Positions 13,542 through 26,332 of a stretch of 64,000 bases of DNA are shown here, in pieces. Made by a program: the position numbers and the translations under genes. Under the pieces are notes generated by a model. It was given only the letters and a program-made list of their open reading frames with translations. It was not told the origin of the DNA and did not search any database. Source of the stretch: Lolium rigidum (Eukaryota > Streptophyta > Magnoliopsida > Poales > Poaceae); NCBI RefSeq assembly GCF_022539505.1, contig NC_061508.1, positions 30,312,256 through 30,376,255 on the forward strand, given 5' to 3'. How positions within the stretch are numbered: position 1 is the stretch's first letter; the number at the start of each line of letters is the position of its first letter.

Positions 13542-15143
13542 TGATGGCGTGTATTTCACACGTTCGTTGGGCAACCCCAAGAGGAAGGTATGATGCGCAC
13601 AGCGAGCAAGTTTTCCCTCGGAAAGAAACCAAGGTTTATCGAACCAGGAGGAGCCAAGAAGCACGTTGAAGGTTGATGGCGGCGGGATGTAGTGCGGCGC
13701 AACACCGGAGATTCCGGCGCCAACGTGGAACCTGCACAACACAACCAAAGTACTTTGCCCCAACGAAACAAGTGAGGTTGTCAATCTCACCGGCTTGCTG
13801 TAACAAAGGATTAACCGTATTGTGTGGAAGATGATTGTTTGCAGAGAAAACAAGTAAAAACAAGTATTGCAGCAGATTTGTATTTCAAGTATTAAAGAAT
13901 GGACCGGGGTCCACAGTTCACTAGAGGTGTCTCTCCCATAAGATAAAAGCATGTTGGGTGAACAAATTACAGTCGGGCAATTGACAAATAGAGAGGGCAT
14001 AACAATGCACATACATGTCATGATAAGTATAGTGGGATTTAATTGGGCATTACGACAAAGTACATAGACCGCCATCCAACTGCATCTATGCCTAAAAAGT
14101 CCACCTTCGAGGTTATCGTCCGAACCCCTTCCAGTATTAAGTTGCAAAGCAACAGGACAATTGCATTAAGTATGGTGCGTAATGTAATCAACAACTACAT
14201 CCTCGGACATAGCGCCAATGTTTTATCCCTAGTGGCAACAAGCACAACACAACCTTAGAACTTTCACGTCACTGTCCCGGTGTCAATGCAGGCATGAACC
14301 CACTATCGAGCATAAATACTCCCTCTTGGAGTTAAGAGCAAAAACTTGGCCGAGCCTCTACTAGTAACGGAGAGCATGCAAGATCATAAACAACACATAT
14401 GTAATAACTTGATAATTAACATAACATGGTATTCTCTATCCATCGGATCCCGACAAACACAACATAGAGTATTACGGATAGATGATCTTGATCATGTTAG
14501 GCAGCTCACAAGATCCAACAATGAAGCACAATGAGGAGAAGACAACCATCTAGCTACTGCTATGGACCCATAGTCCAGGGGTGAACTACTCACTCATCAC
14601 TCCGGAGGCGACCATGGCGGCGTAGAGTCCTCCGGGAGATGAATCCCCTCTCCGGCGAGGTGCCGGAGGAGATCTCCGAATCCCCCGAGATGGGATTGGC
14701 GGCGGCGTCTCAGTAAGGTTTTCCGTATTGTGGTTTTTCGCATCAGGGGTTTCGCGACGGAGGCTTTAAGTAGGCGGAAGGGCAGAGTCGGGGGCCTGAC
14801 GAGGGGCCCACACCATAGGGCGGCGCGGGCCCCCCCTTGGCCACGCCGCCTTGTGGTTTGGCCACCTCGTGGCCCCACTTCGTATGCTCTTCGATCTTCT
14901 GGAAGGTTCGTGGCGAAATAGGCCCCTGGGTCTTCGTTTCGTCCAATTCCGAGAATATTTCGTTACTAGGATTTCTGAAACCAAAAACAGCAGAAAACGA
15001 CAGAATCGGCACTTCGGCATCTTGTTAATAGGTTAGTTCCAGAAAATGCACGAATATGACATAAAGTGTGCATAAAACATGTAGGTATCATCAATAATAT
15101 GGCATAGAACATAAGAAATTATCGATACGTCGGAGACGTATCA
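13542..15143 (-). repeat. 5' LTR of G2 (higher-coordinate copy)
   Basis: 1602 bp, partner of 6976-8580. Next to it on the inner side is the primer-binding site (13530 downward). The outer end abuts the TSD GCAAT at 15144-15148. Confidence 0.94.
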
Positions 15144-16510
15144 GCAATCCCTATGTCGATCCCTCAGATCTAAGGAGAGGTATGGGCACTAAATATGTCG
15201 GGCCCACGCCACGCGTCAGAGTTCAACTTCCACAAACAGCCTGGGATAGAGCTGCGAAAGCTTTAGATGGCTCGGAACCAATGACGACAACTGCTACAGT
15301 CCAAGAACTGCAAGCTTATCAATATAGACTCGCCCGAGCTGGAAGAGAACTGGAAAAACAGACAGAAGCTCTAAACAGAAGAAAGGAGGCAGCTTCCGCG
15401 TCAAGCAGACGGAGGGCAGAGCTAAGTCGACAATCCGGAACCTTGGGAGATAGCCATAGAGAAGCTCGGAACAGAGCAAGGTCCAGATTGCAACACATAC
15501 CTGAAGGAGAAAGAGAGTACCTGGTTCAAAATCTCGACATGTCTTTTATGTCGATAGACACAAGAGGGAATATTATCCCTAAGACACCAGAAGCTGGGTA
15601 TATGGCGACACAAGCCTTTATCCTTGCATCCAGGCCACCTCCAGGAGATCCAAGGGAGGCTTTGTACAACATGGCAGTGGCAGGAGCTGAAGCCATGGGA
15701 ACGGCGTTTGCATCAACACCGCCAGAAGGAGCTGCAAGACAAAATAGTCCACGACCTACGGCAGCAGCAGCAGCAAATATCGAAGGAACAAGTGGAGCAA
15801 GAGATACGGCAGCACAAGCAAGGGTAGACAGACATTGGCAAGGCAGAAGGGAACATCGGTATTCCCCAGAATTAAACGACGAGGATATGTGCGGTTTGCC
15901 GTGCTTCACAAGGAGAGTACGAAAAACTCGAGTCCCTTCGGGATTTAAGTTGCCTGATCATTTCAAAAAATTTGACGGCCTTCAAGATCCAGAGGATTGG
16001 CTAGTCGATTACCTCGAGACGGTGAAGTTAACTGGAGGGACCAGGGCAACAGCCATGCAAAGTATTCAGGTGCATTTAAGCGGAGCTGCACGATCTTGGA
16101 TCAAAAAGCTTCCGCCAGGATCTATCGATAGCTGGGATAGTTTTGAGGACATATTTGTCAAGAATTTTCGATCCACCTGCAAGAAGCCCGCGTCTCTAGA
16201 GGAGTTACGGGCGTGTCGACAGAAGCCAGACGAGCCAATGAGAAAATATATCCAAAGGTGGAACATCATAAAAAACTCGGCAGAAAATATATCTGACGAG
16301 AGGGCAATAGATGCATTTGTCGCAGGGATCAGGCGTGGAGATTTTGTCGAAGATTTGGGAAGAACCAATCCAAAGACAGTATCTGCATTAATGGAAATAG
16401 CAAATAGATGGGCAGATGGAGAAGATGCTGTCCACAACAAACGGCATAGGTCGCCAGAGGAGGACCGCGGTCGAAATTATCAATCAAGGCGACGATTTCC
16501 TCGGCAGTAA

Positions 16511-19500
16511 TCGAATTATGATGCTCCAGGTCAAATTTTGGCTGGTTTCCGAGCCAGTGCAGGAGGAAATAATCGAGATGACTACCAGAGAAGTAATGAG
16601 CAACGAAGTGACAACAGAGACGAATTTCGACAAAATAGGCAAAACAGCGGGCCAAGGTTCCAGAGGCCTTTTGTGTCTCCCGAAGAAATGATGAACGGGC
16701 CGTGTCGGATGCACTTTTTCCTCGACGACGAACGGAAAAAGACAGTCGGGACATCTGCGAAGGATTGTCGAAATTTCCAGGCAATGCTGAGATATGCAGG
16801 GCATGCTAATGCTCAGGCAGCGCAAAGAAACCCTCGAGAACCCAGAAGTGAGGTCCACCTGCGACCTCCTCCCGCGATAACAGATGACAATCGACATCAG
16901 CTAAGAATAGCGGCGGCGCCTGCGCCACCGCCTTACGTTGACCCCAATTCTAATGGAGCGGTCTCGATGATTCAGAAGGGAAGGCCGTCCAATAGAACTC
17001 GGAAAGTAATCTCGCGACAGTGTTCATGGCGGAGAAAATGCCTCCACCAACAGCTTGAGTACCTCAATTGGTCGGGGCAAGACATCGGCTTCACCATAGC
17101 AGATCATCCGCAGCAAGTTCCTCGACCAGGGCGGTCAAGCACTCATACTACCAGCGGTCATCGCAGGATTTGACGTGTCTCGCGTGTTTATAGATGGAGG
17201 CAGCAGCTTGAACCTCATGTACGCAGATACATTAAGGAAGATGAACATCTCCCTAGCAAACCCGAAACCAACGGACACGAGATTCCACGGCATCACACCG
17301 GAGAAGCCAAGCTATCCGTTGGGGAAGATAAATCTCGACGTTCGAGTTTGGGACCCGAGAAAATTACGGAATCGAGAAATTGGAGTTTGAAGTCGTAGAT
17401 TTCCCGTCACAATACCACGCTCTGTTGGGACGACCAGCATATGCTAGATTTATGGCAGTACCACACTACACGTACCTATTGTGGAGGATGCCCGGACCCA
17501 AGGGACCAATCACAATCAAAGGAAGCTTCGCCTTTGCCGATAAATGTGACAAGGATTTTCATCGACTATCAGAGACTTTCGGGATGCAAGCTGAGTATTT
17601 GGCATCAAGGCTCATGACTGATTACAACGTGATGCCAGACGTTGCAAGGCCAAATAAAGAATCAACTTTCAACACTGAGAAAAATTCTAAGGAGGTGCAG
17701 ATTCACCCGACGGATCCAAAAAAGACAACATCCATCGCAAATGACATGGACCTCGCATAGGAAAGCGCGCTCGTCAAGTTCCTCCGTGAGAACTGGAAAA
17801 TCTTCGCATGGTGTCCAGCTGACATGCCAGGAGTACCCAGGGAACTTGCCGAGCACCACCTTAACTTGGATCCACTAGCGAGACCAATCAAACAACCTTT
17901 GCGACGTTTTTCGGAACCAAACCGCAAAGCTATGCTATCAGAAATTGATCGACTCAGAGAAGCTGGTTTCATCAAAGAGATATCCACCGAAGCCACTTGG
18001 GTAGCTAACCCAGTGATGGTGCCAAAGAAAAACACCAAAGTCCTTCGCATGTGTGTCGATTTTACGTGTCTCAATAAACATTGTCCAAAGGATCACTTTC
18101 CCCTCCCAAGGATCGATCAGATTATCGACTCCACGGCAGGATGTGAACGTCTTTCCTTTCTGGACGCATACTCTGGTTATAACCAGATCAGATTAAAAGA
18201 AGACGACGAAGCCAAAACAGCGTTCATCACACCGTATGGCGTATTTTGTTATAAAACAATGCCCTTCGGGTTGAAAAACGCGGGAGCAACGTATCAGAGG
18301 ATGATGCAGAAGTGTTTGGCAACACAGATTGGAAAAAACGTGCAAGTATACATCGATGACGTAGTCATAACGTCAAGAAAGGGGACAACATTGATCGAAG
18401 ATCTCAAGGAAACTTTTGATAACCTCGACAAATTCTGCATCAAGCTGAACCCGACGAAATGCTCTTTTGGCGTCCCAGCAGGAGAACTCCTCGGGTTCTT
18501 AGTTTCAGCAAGAGGGATTGAGGCAAACCCCGACAAAATACAATCCATCGTAACGATGAGGAAGCCAACCAAGTTAAAAGAAATACAGCAATTAACTGGG
18601 CGAGTCGCAGCTTTGAGTAGATTCGTCGCCAGGCTGGGAGAAAAAGCACTACCGTTCTACGCGTTGATAAAACAAGGGGAGAAATTCCAGTGGAACGAAG
18701 AAGCCGATAGAGCTTTCGAGAATCTCAAACGCAAAATCTTGACACCACCAGTCTTGGTGGCGCCGAAGGAAAAGGAACCTCTCCTGTTGTACATCGCAGC
18801 CACGCCACAAGTGGTTAGCACGGTGCTAGTTGTCGAAAGAGAAGAAGAAGGAAAACTCCATGGAGTGCAAAGACCGGTATATTTCATTAGTGAAGTTTTA
18901 TCGCCGTCCAAACAGCGGTACCCGCAGTACCAGAAACTAGCATATGGAGTAATTACAACAAGCAAGAAAGTTGCGCCACTATTTTTCGGCACACCCGATA
19001 ATAGTAGTCAATGAAGCACCTCTCTCAAATATACTAAACAATCCAGAAGCTACAGGGCGTGTCTCCCTTTGGGGAATAGAACTTTCCCCTCGGGACATCA
19101 CGTATGAAAAAAGAAAGGCAATCAAGTCGCAAGTTTTGCCAGATTTCATCGCAGAGTGGATGGAGCTGCAAAACACGGGACCCCAGATTTGTCGAGAACT
19201 TGGACAATGAACTTCGACGGGTCCAAGAGAGTAGAAGGAAGCTGGCGCAGGAGTGATACTCATATCACCTGAAGGCGACAAGTTGAAGTATGTCCTACGG
19301 ATGACGTTTCCAAACGCATCCAACAATGAAGCAGAATATGAAGCCCTTATACACGGGATGAAGATGGCGAAAGCTTGCGGTGCAACTCGACTAAAAATCT
19401 TTGGCGACTCACAATTGGTGGCTCAGCAAGTTATGAACCAATGTGATGCAGTTCAATGATAGCATGATAGCATACAAGGAGGTATACAATGAGTCTGGAG

Positions 19501-20985
19501 AAGCTGTTTGATGGATGCGAGGTAAATCATATCGATAGACCGAGCAATGATGAAGCCGACGTCCTCGCAAACATCGGGTCACGGTGCCTCCCAATCCCGC
19601 CGGGCGTGTTTTGGGAAGAAATAGCGGAGAGATCAACGAAGCCGAAGAAGGTGCGAGAAAAAAGCAAAAGAAGGAAAAACTTCGGCGTCTCCCAAAGAAA
19701 CCATGGAGGACGAAGAGGACCAAGAACTTGTGATGATGATAGAAGTTCCTTGGATGCAAGCGTACATATCATATATCCTCAGGAAGGAAATACCCGACGA
19801 TCCAGTCGAAGCAAGGCGAGTTATTCGACGATCCAAAGCTTTCACAGTGGTCAAAGGGGAGTTATATAAGCGAAGTATTTCAGGCGTCTTGCAAAGGTGT
19901 GTGACACCAGAAGAAGGAAGAATAATCCTAAAGGATGTGCACGAGGGAATATGTGGTCACCACGCAAGCAGTCGAGCTATTGCAGCCAAAGTCTTTCGAG
20001 CAGGATTCTACTGGTTGACAGCAATTGAGGACGCGAAAGAGATAGTACGAACTTGCGACGCGTGCCAGAGATTCGCCGCAAAACCGCACTCTCCGGCGGC
20101 AGAACTTATGCCAATACCATTGTCATGGCCCTTTGCTCAGTGGGGACTCGACATGGTAGGCAAGTTGCACAAAGCTTCGCCAGGAGGTTACGAGTACCTA
20201 TTGGTTGCTGTCGACAAATTCACCAAGTGGGTAGAAGCGAAGCCAATAAATTCACCAGACGCACAATCAGCAATAAAGTTCGTGAAGGGCATCGTTTTTC
20301 GATTTGGAGTACCTCACAGCATCGTCACAGACAATGGCAGCAACTTCACGTCGAAGGAGTTCAAGGCATACTGTGCGGAAGTGGGCATCAAATTGCACTT
20401 CGCGTCAGTTGCACATCCCCAAACTAATGGTCAAGTCGAGAAAGCCAATGGCATCATCTGCAATGGCATTAAAAACGTCTGCTAGGACCGCTTGAAAAGG
20501 CTCGACACACCTGGCCAGAAGAACTGCCAAATGTTTTGTGGAGCATCCGAACAACACCAAACACGGTGACACAAGAAACCCCATTCTTTCTCGTCCACGG
20601 AGCTGAAGCCGTACTACCAATTGAAATAGAGCACGATTCTCCAAGAGTAACAGGGTACGACGAAGAAACATCACGAAAAGTTTGGGAGGATGATATGGAT
20701 GCACTCGATGAAGCTCGAGATGAAGTACTGTCACGGGTTACCAAGTACCAACAAGACTTGAAGAACTACCACAGTCGACGATTGCGGCCAAGATCTTTTC
20801 AGGTCGGTGATTTGGTCCTGCGACTCAACCAGCAAAGTACAGAGAAGCTCGAGTCACCATGGTTGGGGCCTTACATCGTCACGGAAGTCATCGACAGAGG
20901 AGCATACAGGATCAAGGACAAGAAGACAGGGGTTCCTGAGAAAAACCCCTGGAACGTGGCGCAGCTCAGGCGGTTCTATGCCTAG
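16511..20985 (+). pseudogene. pol: G1 pol: protease, reverse transcriptase, RNase H, integrase
   Basis: Polyprotein for processing, cDNA synthesis and integration. Domains in order: protease around 17175-17500 (FIDGGSSLNLMYADTL with D-G-G-S, LLGRPAYARF); RT 17824-18600 (RMCVDFTCLNKHCPKDHFPLP, LDAYSGYNQI, TMPFGLKNAGATYQRM, YIDD at ~18349-18360); RNase H region ~18660-19460, including a second RNase H-like stretch (NFDGSK, NNEAEYEALIHGMKMA); integrase 19703-20985 with an HHCC-like zinc finger (CGHHASSRA, CDACQRF), the three acidic catalytic positions (GLDMVG, TDNGSNF, GQVEKANG) and a GPYIVTEV C-terminal motif. Broken by an in-frame TAG at 17758-17760 and frameshifts near 17385, 19014-19250, 19460-19700 and 20485. 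No chromodomain. Confidence 0.93.
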
Positions 20986-21574
20986 AGCCGAAATATAGTC
21001 CTTCTCTGTAAAAGTACAATGTACTGAAACGCCCGCGAGTTTTCAGACGCACTCTTTTCCTTTTCGGGGCACCGAGTGGGGCCGGAAAGGTTTTTAATGA
21101 GGCGGGCTCGCGGTGCTGCAACATAATAAAGATAGTGGAGATATACTTCTTATTTTTCGACACGCTCGGGGGCTCAACGCCTAAGTCTCAAAATACGTAC
21201 AACATAGATTTACTGAAATATTTCGCCCTGGTACACTAATACCTCGCCAAATATAACAATCGGAAGCCAACAATTATAAATATAGTGTACACGTCAAAAA
21301 TCTTAAATGCTTTGGTCCAAGAACCTCGCAGTAAAAATATAGAACTTCGATATCAAAGATACTCGAAGATTTGCAATCCATCAATGAAAAAACAAGGATG
21401 TCTTATTACAACAGAAGGAAAAATCTTCAAGATGGAAAAAATAGTACAACCTTTACCCAGAAGGCTCGGGGGCTCCAACAATATAGAGGACTTTTGCAAT
21501 ATACAACAAATTTCTTCGGAAATAAAAAAGAAATCAAAAAAGTTTGAGATACAAGGTTTCCAATATAGTACAAA
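20986..21574 (+). other. G1 spacer between integrase and the antisense gene
   Basis: AT-rich, no frame with a domain. Two copies of a CTCGGGGGCT motif (21165-21174, 21465-21474) resemble the G1 polypurine tract, but I see no strong hairpin in front of them. Confidence 0.5.
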
Positions 21575-24500
21575 TCAGTTAAAGCCCAAAATACTATCTA
21601 CGGACAAGCCTCTGGTTGTTTTATGTTCAGCATAAGACCCCTTGATAAAGAACTCTGAGTCCATCCGAAGAAGCTCATCTATCATCGACTCGGCCACGGG
21701 AGCTACCATATCATTGATTGTGTCAATATCATTTTTTCGCCGCGTTTTCTTGGCCAGGCAATCAGCAACAATCTTCGTCAGGTCTAACTTTGGATGACAA
21801 ATATTTATCATAATCATGGCGAACCTTGCTCCAGCAGTGAGTTGAGCTCGCACAAAATTATGAATGCGGGGAGCATCTCTGAATACCTCCAGTAATTCAG
21901 GAAGAGTTTTGGGAACCTCATTTCGAGGAAATAAAGTCCTATAAACAAGGGTTAATGTTGTCGTGCAAAAACTGAGAAATTAGAGCACTTGGCAAGCACG
22001 ATCTTGGAACCTAACATTTTGTTGGGTTCGTTCAGGAGTGGCCCAGAACAAACAGCCATGGTTAAGGGAAAGATTGACAAGAAGATTCGTTCTCTCGTTC
22101 ACTCTTTGATCTTCAGCAGCAGCGTCAAGAACCGAGCCTATTAAGCGACAAGGCAAGAAATTTGAAGGAAGACACAGCAAAATAAAGAGGAGGCATTATG
22201 AGGTCGGAAAAACGTACCTAACATATCTGTGCTAGCTTCCAGCATTAGCTCGAGCATACTATTTTCTCGGGTCGTGGCTTCCTTTGCTTCCAATACAGCA
22301 GCATCCTTGGCAGCCGTAGCCTCTTTGGCTTGTTGGAGAGCAAGTTTTTCTTGCTCGGATGCTTTCCGAGATTGTTCCATCATTGCTAGAGTTTGTTTCT
22401 TCATGGATTGAAGTTGTTGTCGAAGCTCTTGCAAATCTTCCGACAAATGTTTGCTTGAAGAACCTTCGAGGGGGTTATCATCGACTAGTACTTTCTTCGA
22501 GAAGGAAGATGCAGGTGAAGCAGCGGCAGAACAAGGGTTGGTCGAGTAATTATCAAATATTAACTAGAAAAGAAAGTCCCAGGATCAATGATAAGCACGA
22601 AGAGGAATTTCATTAATTTCTAGAAAATTTACACGGACATTACAAAAGAAGTTCTCCAGAGGGACTAACAGGATAATTGTCGCCAAGGCTAAAATGGCGA
22701 CAACGGCAAAAGGAATAGAGAAAACAAAGGAAATAAAAAGCAAAGGCATTCAACTAGACCTCCGGCCTTGATGAGCTAGGAGTCGAAGATGGCTTGATCC
22801 CGAGATAGGCCAGGATTTTCTTCGTGTTGGGCTTGGCTGCCTTGATCAACGACCTCCATCTTGATGGTTCTATCTGCTCGGTGTCGCCTACTTTCAACCA
22901 GTCAATAGTTTGTTGACTTTCAGCGACCAGGGCAATAGTGCTCTCAACAGCAACCTTCATGTTTTCCTGGCGCATCTTCAGTCCAAGATCCTCCGGCGGA
23001 TTGAAGTCCTTGGCAAGAGCGAGGAAAGTCTTAGGCTCCTCTTTCTTCGGGAAGAAGTAGGGGAACAACTTCGACATTCCTGCGTCAGCATTTACCACGC
23101 CTTCGCGAATTTCTTGGCCGTGAAACTCCAGATAGGACAACGCGTCAAGCAGAGGATCATTGGTGGGATTCTCAAGATCAAAGTCTTGGCTCGTTTGACC
23201 TGCCAAAGAAATAACATATTAGTTGACAAGCAAGTAAAAATAAAGGAAAGCAAGTCTTACAAAAATAGAAGGGATCAACAAAATTACCGAGGAAGCGACG
23301 ATTTTGTGTGTTCACGCGCTTGAGGATTCCCTTTTCACGAGCAGCTTGTGCGGCCTTGTGCTCATTTAGAGCAGCTTCGAGCATCTTCAAGTTTCTTTTG
23401 CGGTTCTTCGACACTAGCAGCTTTTGCTTTGGCTTCATCGGCCTCCACTTTTGCTTGGCTAGCGTCAAGTTCGGCTTTACGGCGAGCCTTTTCACTTTGC
23501 TCCAATTTATGAGCAAGAGTGTCGGCAAGCTCTGTTGGCCTCTGCAAGTTTCTCTCGCCAAAATAGAAAAGAACAATCAAAATTGCGACAAAAATAGAAG
23601 CAAGAAGATCGGAAGCAATGACAAGCACAAAGTCTGTTACCTTCGATCTTGCTCGGCATATTCACGGTACCCAATGAATTGGGACCCAATGCGAACAAGC
23701 TCTTTGATCATGGGCTGTCAAAGAAGAATAGAGAAAGAAAACTTCGGTAACGAGAAAAAAATGAAGGCACAAAAAGAAGTAAACGAGAGGAAATATAGAT
23801 ATTAGCCAGGCAAGTCAAAAACTTACATCATCTAAGAGCGCCTGAGAAAAGCTACCCAATTGAGGGGCAGGCTCGACGATCGTCTCAACCCTCGTCCTTT
23901 TTGGTGAAGGAGCAAGGGGGCTTGAAGGAGGAGTGGTGGTGACGACATTTTGTTGAGGAGGCGAAGATTCTTCTCCTTCAACTACCGTCTCCGACACAAG
24001 CAAAGTATGTGACGCGCTCGTCCGAGGAGCCACGTCACGAGTTGGTACTTCTTCCTCGTCATCACTGCGATTGAGGATCGATAGCATAAAAAGCAAGATA
24101 AGACAAAAAAACTTCGACTACAGAAATAAGGGGAAATCAAGGTGACTTACGAGCTGACGAGGGATGCGAGATATGGATCATAAGTTGCCTTCTGATGTGA
24201 AGGATCAACTTCTTCGGCTTTGGAAGTGCCGGAATCTTCGGCGTTACTCCTCTTCCTTTTCCCTTTTGGAGAAACAGCGGGAGGAGGAGATTGGGCCGAC
24301 CCAGTGCCTTCGGAAGATCCCGCAGATTTTCGAGAATCCACGGGTTCATTCACAAAAGATGGAGCTTCTTGATTGTCATCAGTGAAATAGCCCTTTCTTC
24401 GACTTCTCCACCTTCAGGAAGAGGAGGAAGCGAGACAAGTTTTGGATGATCCTGTGCAAAATAAAGCAGGGAGAGATATCAGGAAAGAAGCAACAAAAAG

Positions 24501-25442
24501 ATAGCAAAGCAACAACAAGACAAATAGACAAAGATTACCTTGGGAAGTGGATTGGCGGCGCCGAACGACGTCACACGGCAAGAAGAAGGGACAGACATCT
24601 CTTTTGCTGAGAGATGAAATTTTTCGGACAAGTTTTTCTAAATCCTTGACCTCCAAATTCACCGACGAGCCGATCTACGTCTTCGTCGCCGACATATTTT
24701 ATATTTCCGGAGAGGATATTTGCGAGCTTGAAGTGGCTGCACTCTAGTACTAAGAAAGTATGCGGTGATTTGGATACCCGATAATTCTTGGCCGCGAGTA
24801 TTTTGCAACTCGCGGATACGAGTCATCAAGGTTTACGTCGACGCCCTTTCTTCTTCGGTGGCCTCCGCGTCCCGAGAACGGCGGCGAAAGATTTTTTCGG
24901 CGCCGTCAAAAGGAGGAATGTTGTCCTCCGCACATCCATGGTTTTCCTCCTGAATGTACAACCACTTCTTGCGCCATCCTTGAACCGAGTCGGGAAGCTT
25001 GACGTCGAAGTAGTCAACGAGTGGGACGAACAGAAATTACAACGCCGCCTATATTATAGGCGACATTGGGCGAGCCATTACGGCGGCAGAAGAAAATGCG
25101 CTTCCATAGCGCCCAGTTAGGCTGGAAGCCAAGGAAGGCCTCGCAAAGTGTGATGAAGATGGAGATATGAAGGATGGAGTTTGGCGTGAGGTGGTGGAGT
25201 TGCAAACCGTAGACAAAAAGCAATCCACGAAGAAAAGGATGAATGGGGGCGGACAGACCGCGGATGAGGTGATCGACAAAACATACCCGGTACCCCATTG
25301 GAGGGGTTGGGTAGCTCTCCTCACCGGGGAAGCACGGCGCCTTGGATTTCTTGCCGATCCCCGGCTTCTTCAACATGTTGATGTCTTGCGAGGAAATTTT
25401 CGACCTTTCCCACTCCGCCGCTCCAAGATCCGCAGCGGCCAT
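21575..25442 (-). pseudogene. G1 antisense extra ORF (aORF) with 'putative gypsy type transposon' domain, multi-exon, decayed
   Basis: A gene-like series of minus-strand coding blocks facing the pol genes. The first block (25442-~24790) has the N-terminal Transposase_28-type domain: FLRGLLFVYGLQLHHLTPNS, ILHISIFITLCEAFLGFQPN and, after a one-base frameshift at ~25014, DYFDVKLPDSVQGWRKKWLY. Further blocks at 24662-24541, 24353-24147, 24096-23815, 23628-23280, 23206-22754, 22446-22190 and 21853-21575 are acidic/Ser-rich, coiled-coil (EQSEKARRKAELDASQAKVE; LQELRQQLQSMKKQTLAMME) and a conserved C-terminal block (FAMIMINICHPKLDLTKIVA). Splice donors follow several blocks (GTAATC at ~24540; GTAAGT at 24150-24145 and 23826-23821). 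Such antisense ORFs are known in Tat-lineage grass elements; their function is unknown. Frameshifts suggest a dead copy. Confidence 0.8.
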
Positions 25443-25940
25443 GGAGGATTCCGGTGTGCTTGTGCCTCGTCAAACGGCGCGGCGGCATCAACAATGGCGC
25501 AGGATTTGCGATGCTGGAGGTGAGGAGCTCAAGAGGTTGTGAATCGCGAGGAGGAAATTTGCGGATGAGAGAAAGAGGACGGCGTGAGCGGAAGTGTCCG
25601 AGGAGGAAGAAGATGATCTTATATAGGGGTGCGGTGAAACGACGGACCGTTGGATAAGGAAAATGTGTGACGAGATGATAGCCACGTGGCAACAAGGGTA
25701 AAAAGTAATTTAATGATGGAGAAGTTACGGTCTGTGCGCCAGAAAAAGCGGAGGACGTGTGTCCCCCACTTGCACGACGTGTCAAGATAGTGGATCAATC
25801 GGGCCCGCATGGCAGCGAGAAAAGACTTGTCGCAAATTTTTGACCAGCAATCGTGGCTATCGTCAGCAATAACATCACCTTGACAGAAGAAAAATTCGGC
25901 TTAACAGCTGCATTAAAAGGCGACATGAAAAAGTATTCGA

Positions 25941-26332
25941 GAGCTTTTGATCAAATACAAGTTTTTGAACAAATGCTCGGGGGCTACTTTGGAAAAATGA
26001 AGAGTTCAATAAAGACAAGATAGAAATGGTGTGAGCCTATGATCAAATACAAATATTTGTTCATAGCCTCGGGGGCTACTCCCATCGGGAGCGCTGTTCG
26101 CGCACCCGAGACATTATAAAACTTCGGGAGAGAAAGAAAATATAGCGGCATATAGCGTGGAGCCTACAACCAAGCACAAGTCTTTGGCTGTAGCCTCGGG
26201 GGCTACTCCCATCGGGAACGCTGTTCGCGTGCCCGATGAAATTATAAAAAAGAAAGAAAGTCAGAATGAAAAGAAGAAACATAGAACGACAAGAGAGTAT
26301 ATTTCGAGTTATAAATAACTCTGCATATACTC
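25941..26332 (+). repeat. Cluster of four 38-nt hairpin modules, three followed by polypurine-tract motifs (G1 3' region)
   Basis: Hairpins at 25941-25978, 26033-26070, 26160-26197 and 26295-26332, each exactly 38 nt, starting GAG and ending CTC, each a 17-position stem with a 4-nt loop (14, 15, ~14 and ~15 positions paired). The first three run straight into CGGGGGCTAC (CTCGGGGGCTAC at 25976-25987, 26068-26079, 26195-26206); units 2-4 are followed by CTCCCATCGGGA-type sequence. Stem sequences differ while pairing is kept. A fifth unit precedes the real polypurine tract at 40979-41024. Confidence 0.85.

Larger units (their letters stand above)
6976..15143 (-). mobile_element. G2: Athila-like gypsy element carrying gag and protease only, inserted in G1 gag
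   Basis: Long LTRs at 13542-15143 (5' LTR in element orientation) and 6976-8580 (3' LTR), TG...CA ends, flanked by the TSD GCAAT (6971-6975 and 15144-15148). The primer-binding site is on the minus strand from 13530 downward (TGGCGCCGTTGCCGGGGA), 11 nt inside the LTR, the usual tRNA-Asp-type site of Athila-like elements. The polypurine tract is AGCTTGGGGATGCT, read leftward into 8580. The internal region holds a Gag and a protease on the minus strand and then ~2.6 kb without any RT, RNase H or integrase, so it is non-autonomous. The ~1.6-kb LTRs differ at roughly 1.5% of positions by eye. The LTR starts with TGATACGTCTCCGACGTATC, a type very common in pooid grasses. Confidence 0.94.
6403..16510 (+). 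pseudogene. gag: G1 gag, split by the G2 insertion
   Basis: Capsid-type polyprotein of G1. The first part runs 6403 (ATG; the frame is open slightly upstream) to 6975, the second 15149-16510. Dropping G2 and one copy of its GCAAT duplication leaves the reading frame continuous, so gag was open when G2 landed. The second part contains a long charged, Gln/Arg-rich segment and the Retrotrans_gag core (from FKKFDGLQDPEDWLVDYLE to AFVAGIRRGDFVEDLG, ~15950-16350), ending in a basic tail. The N-terminal Ser/Asp-rich section is lineage-specific. With the insertion in place it cannot give a normal Gag. Confidence 0.9.
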
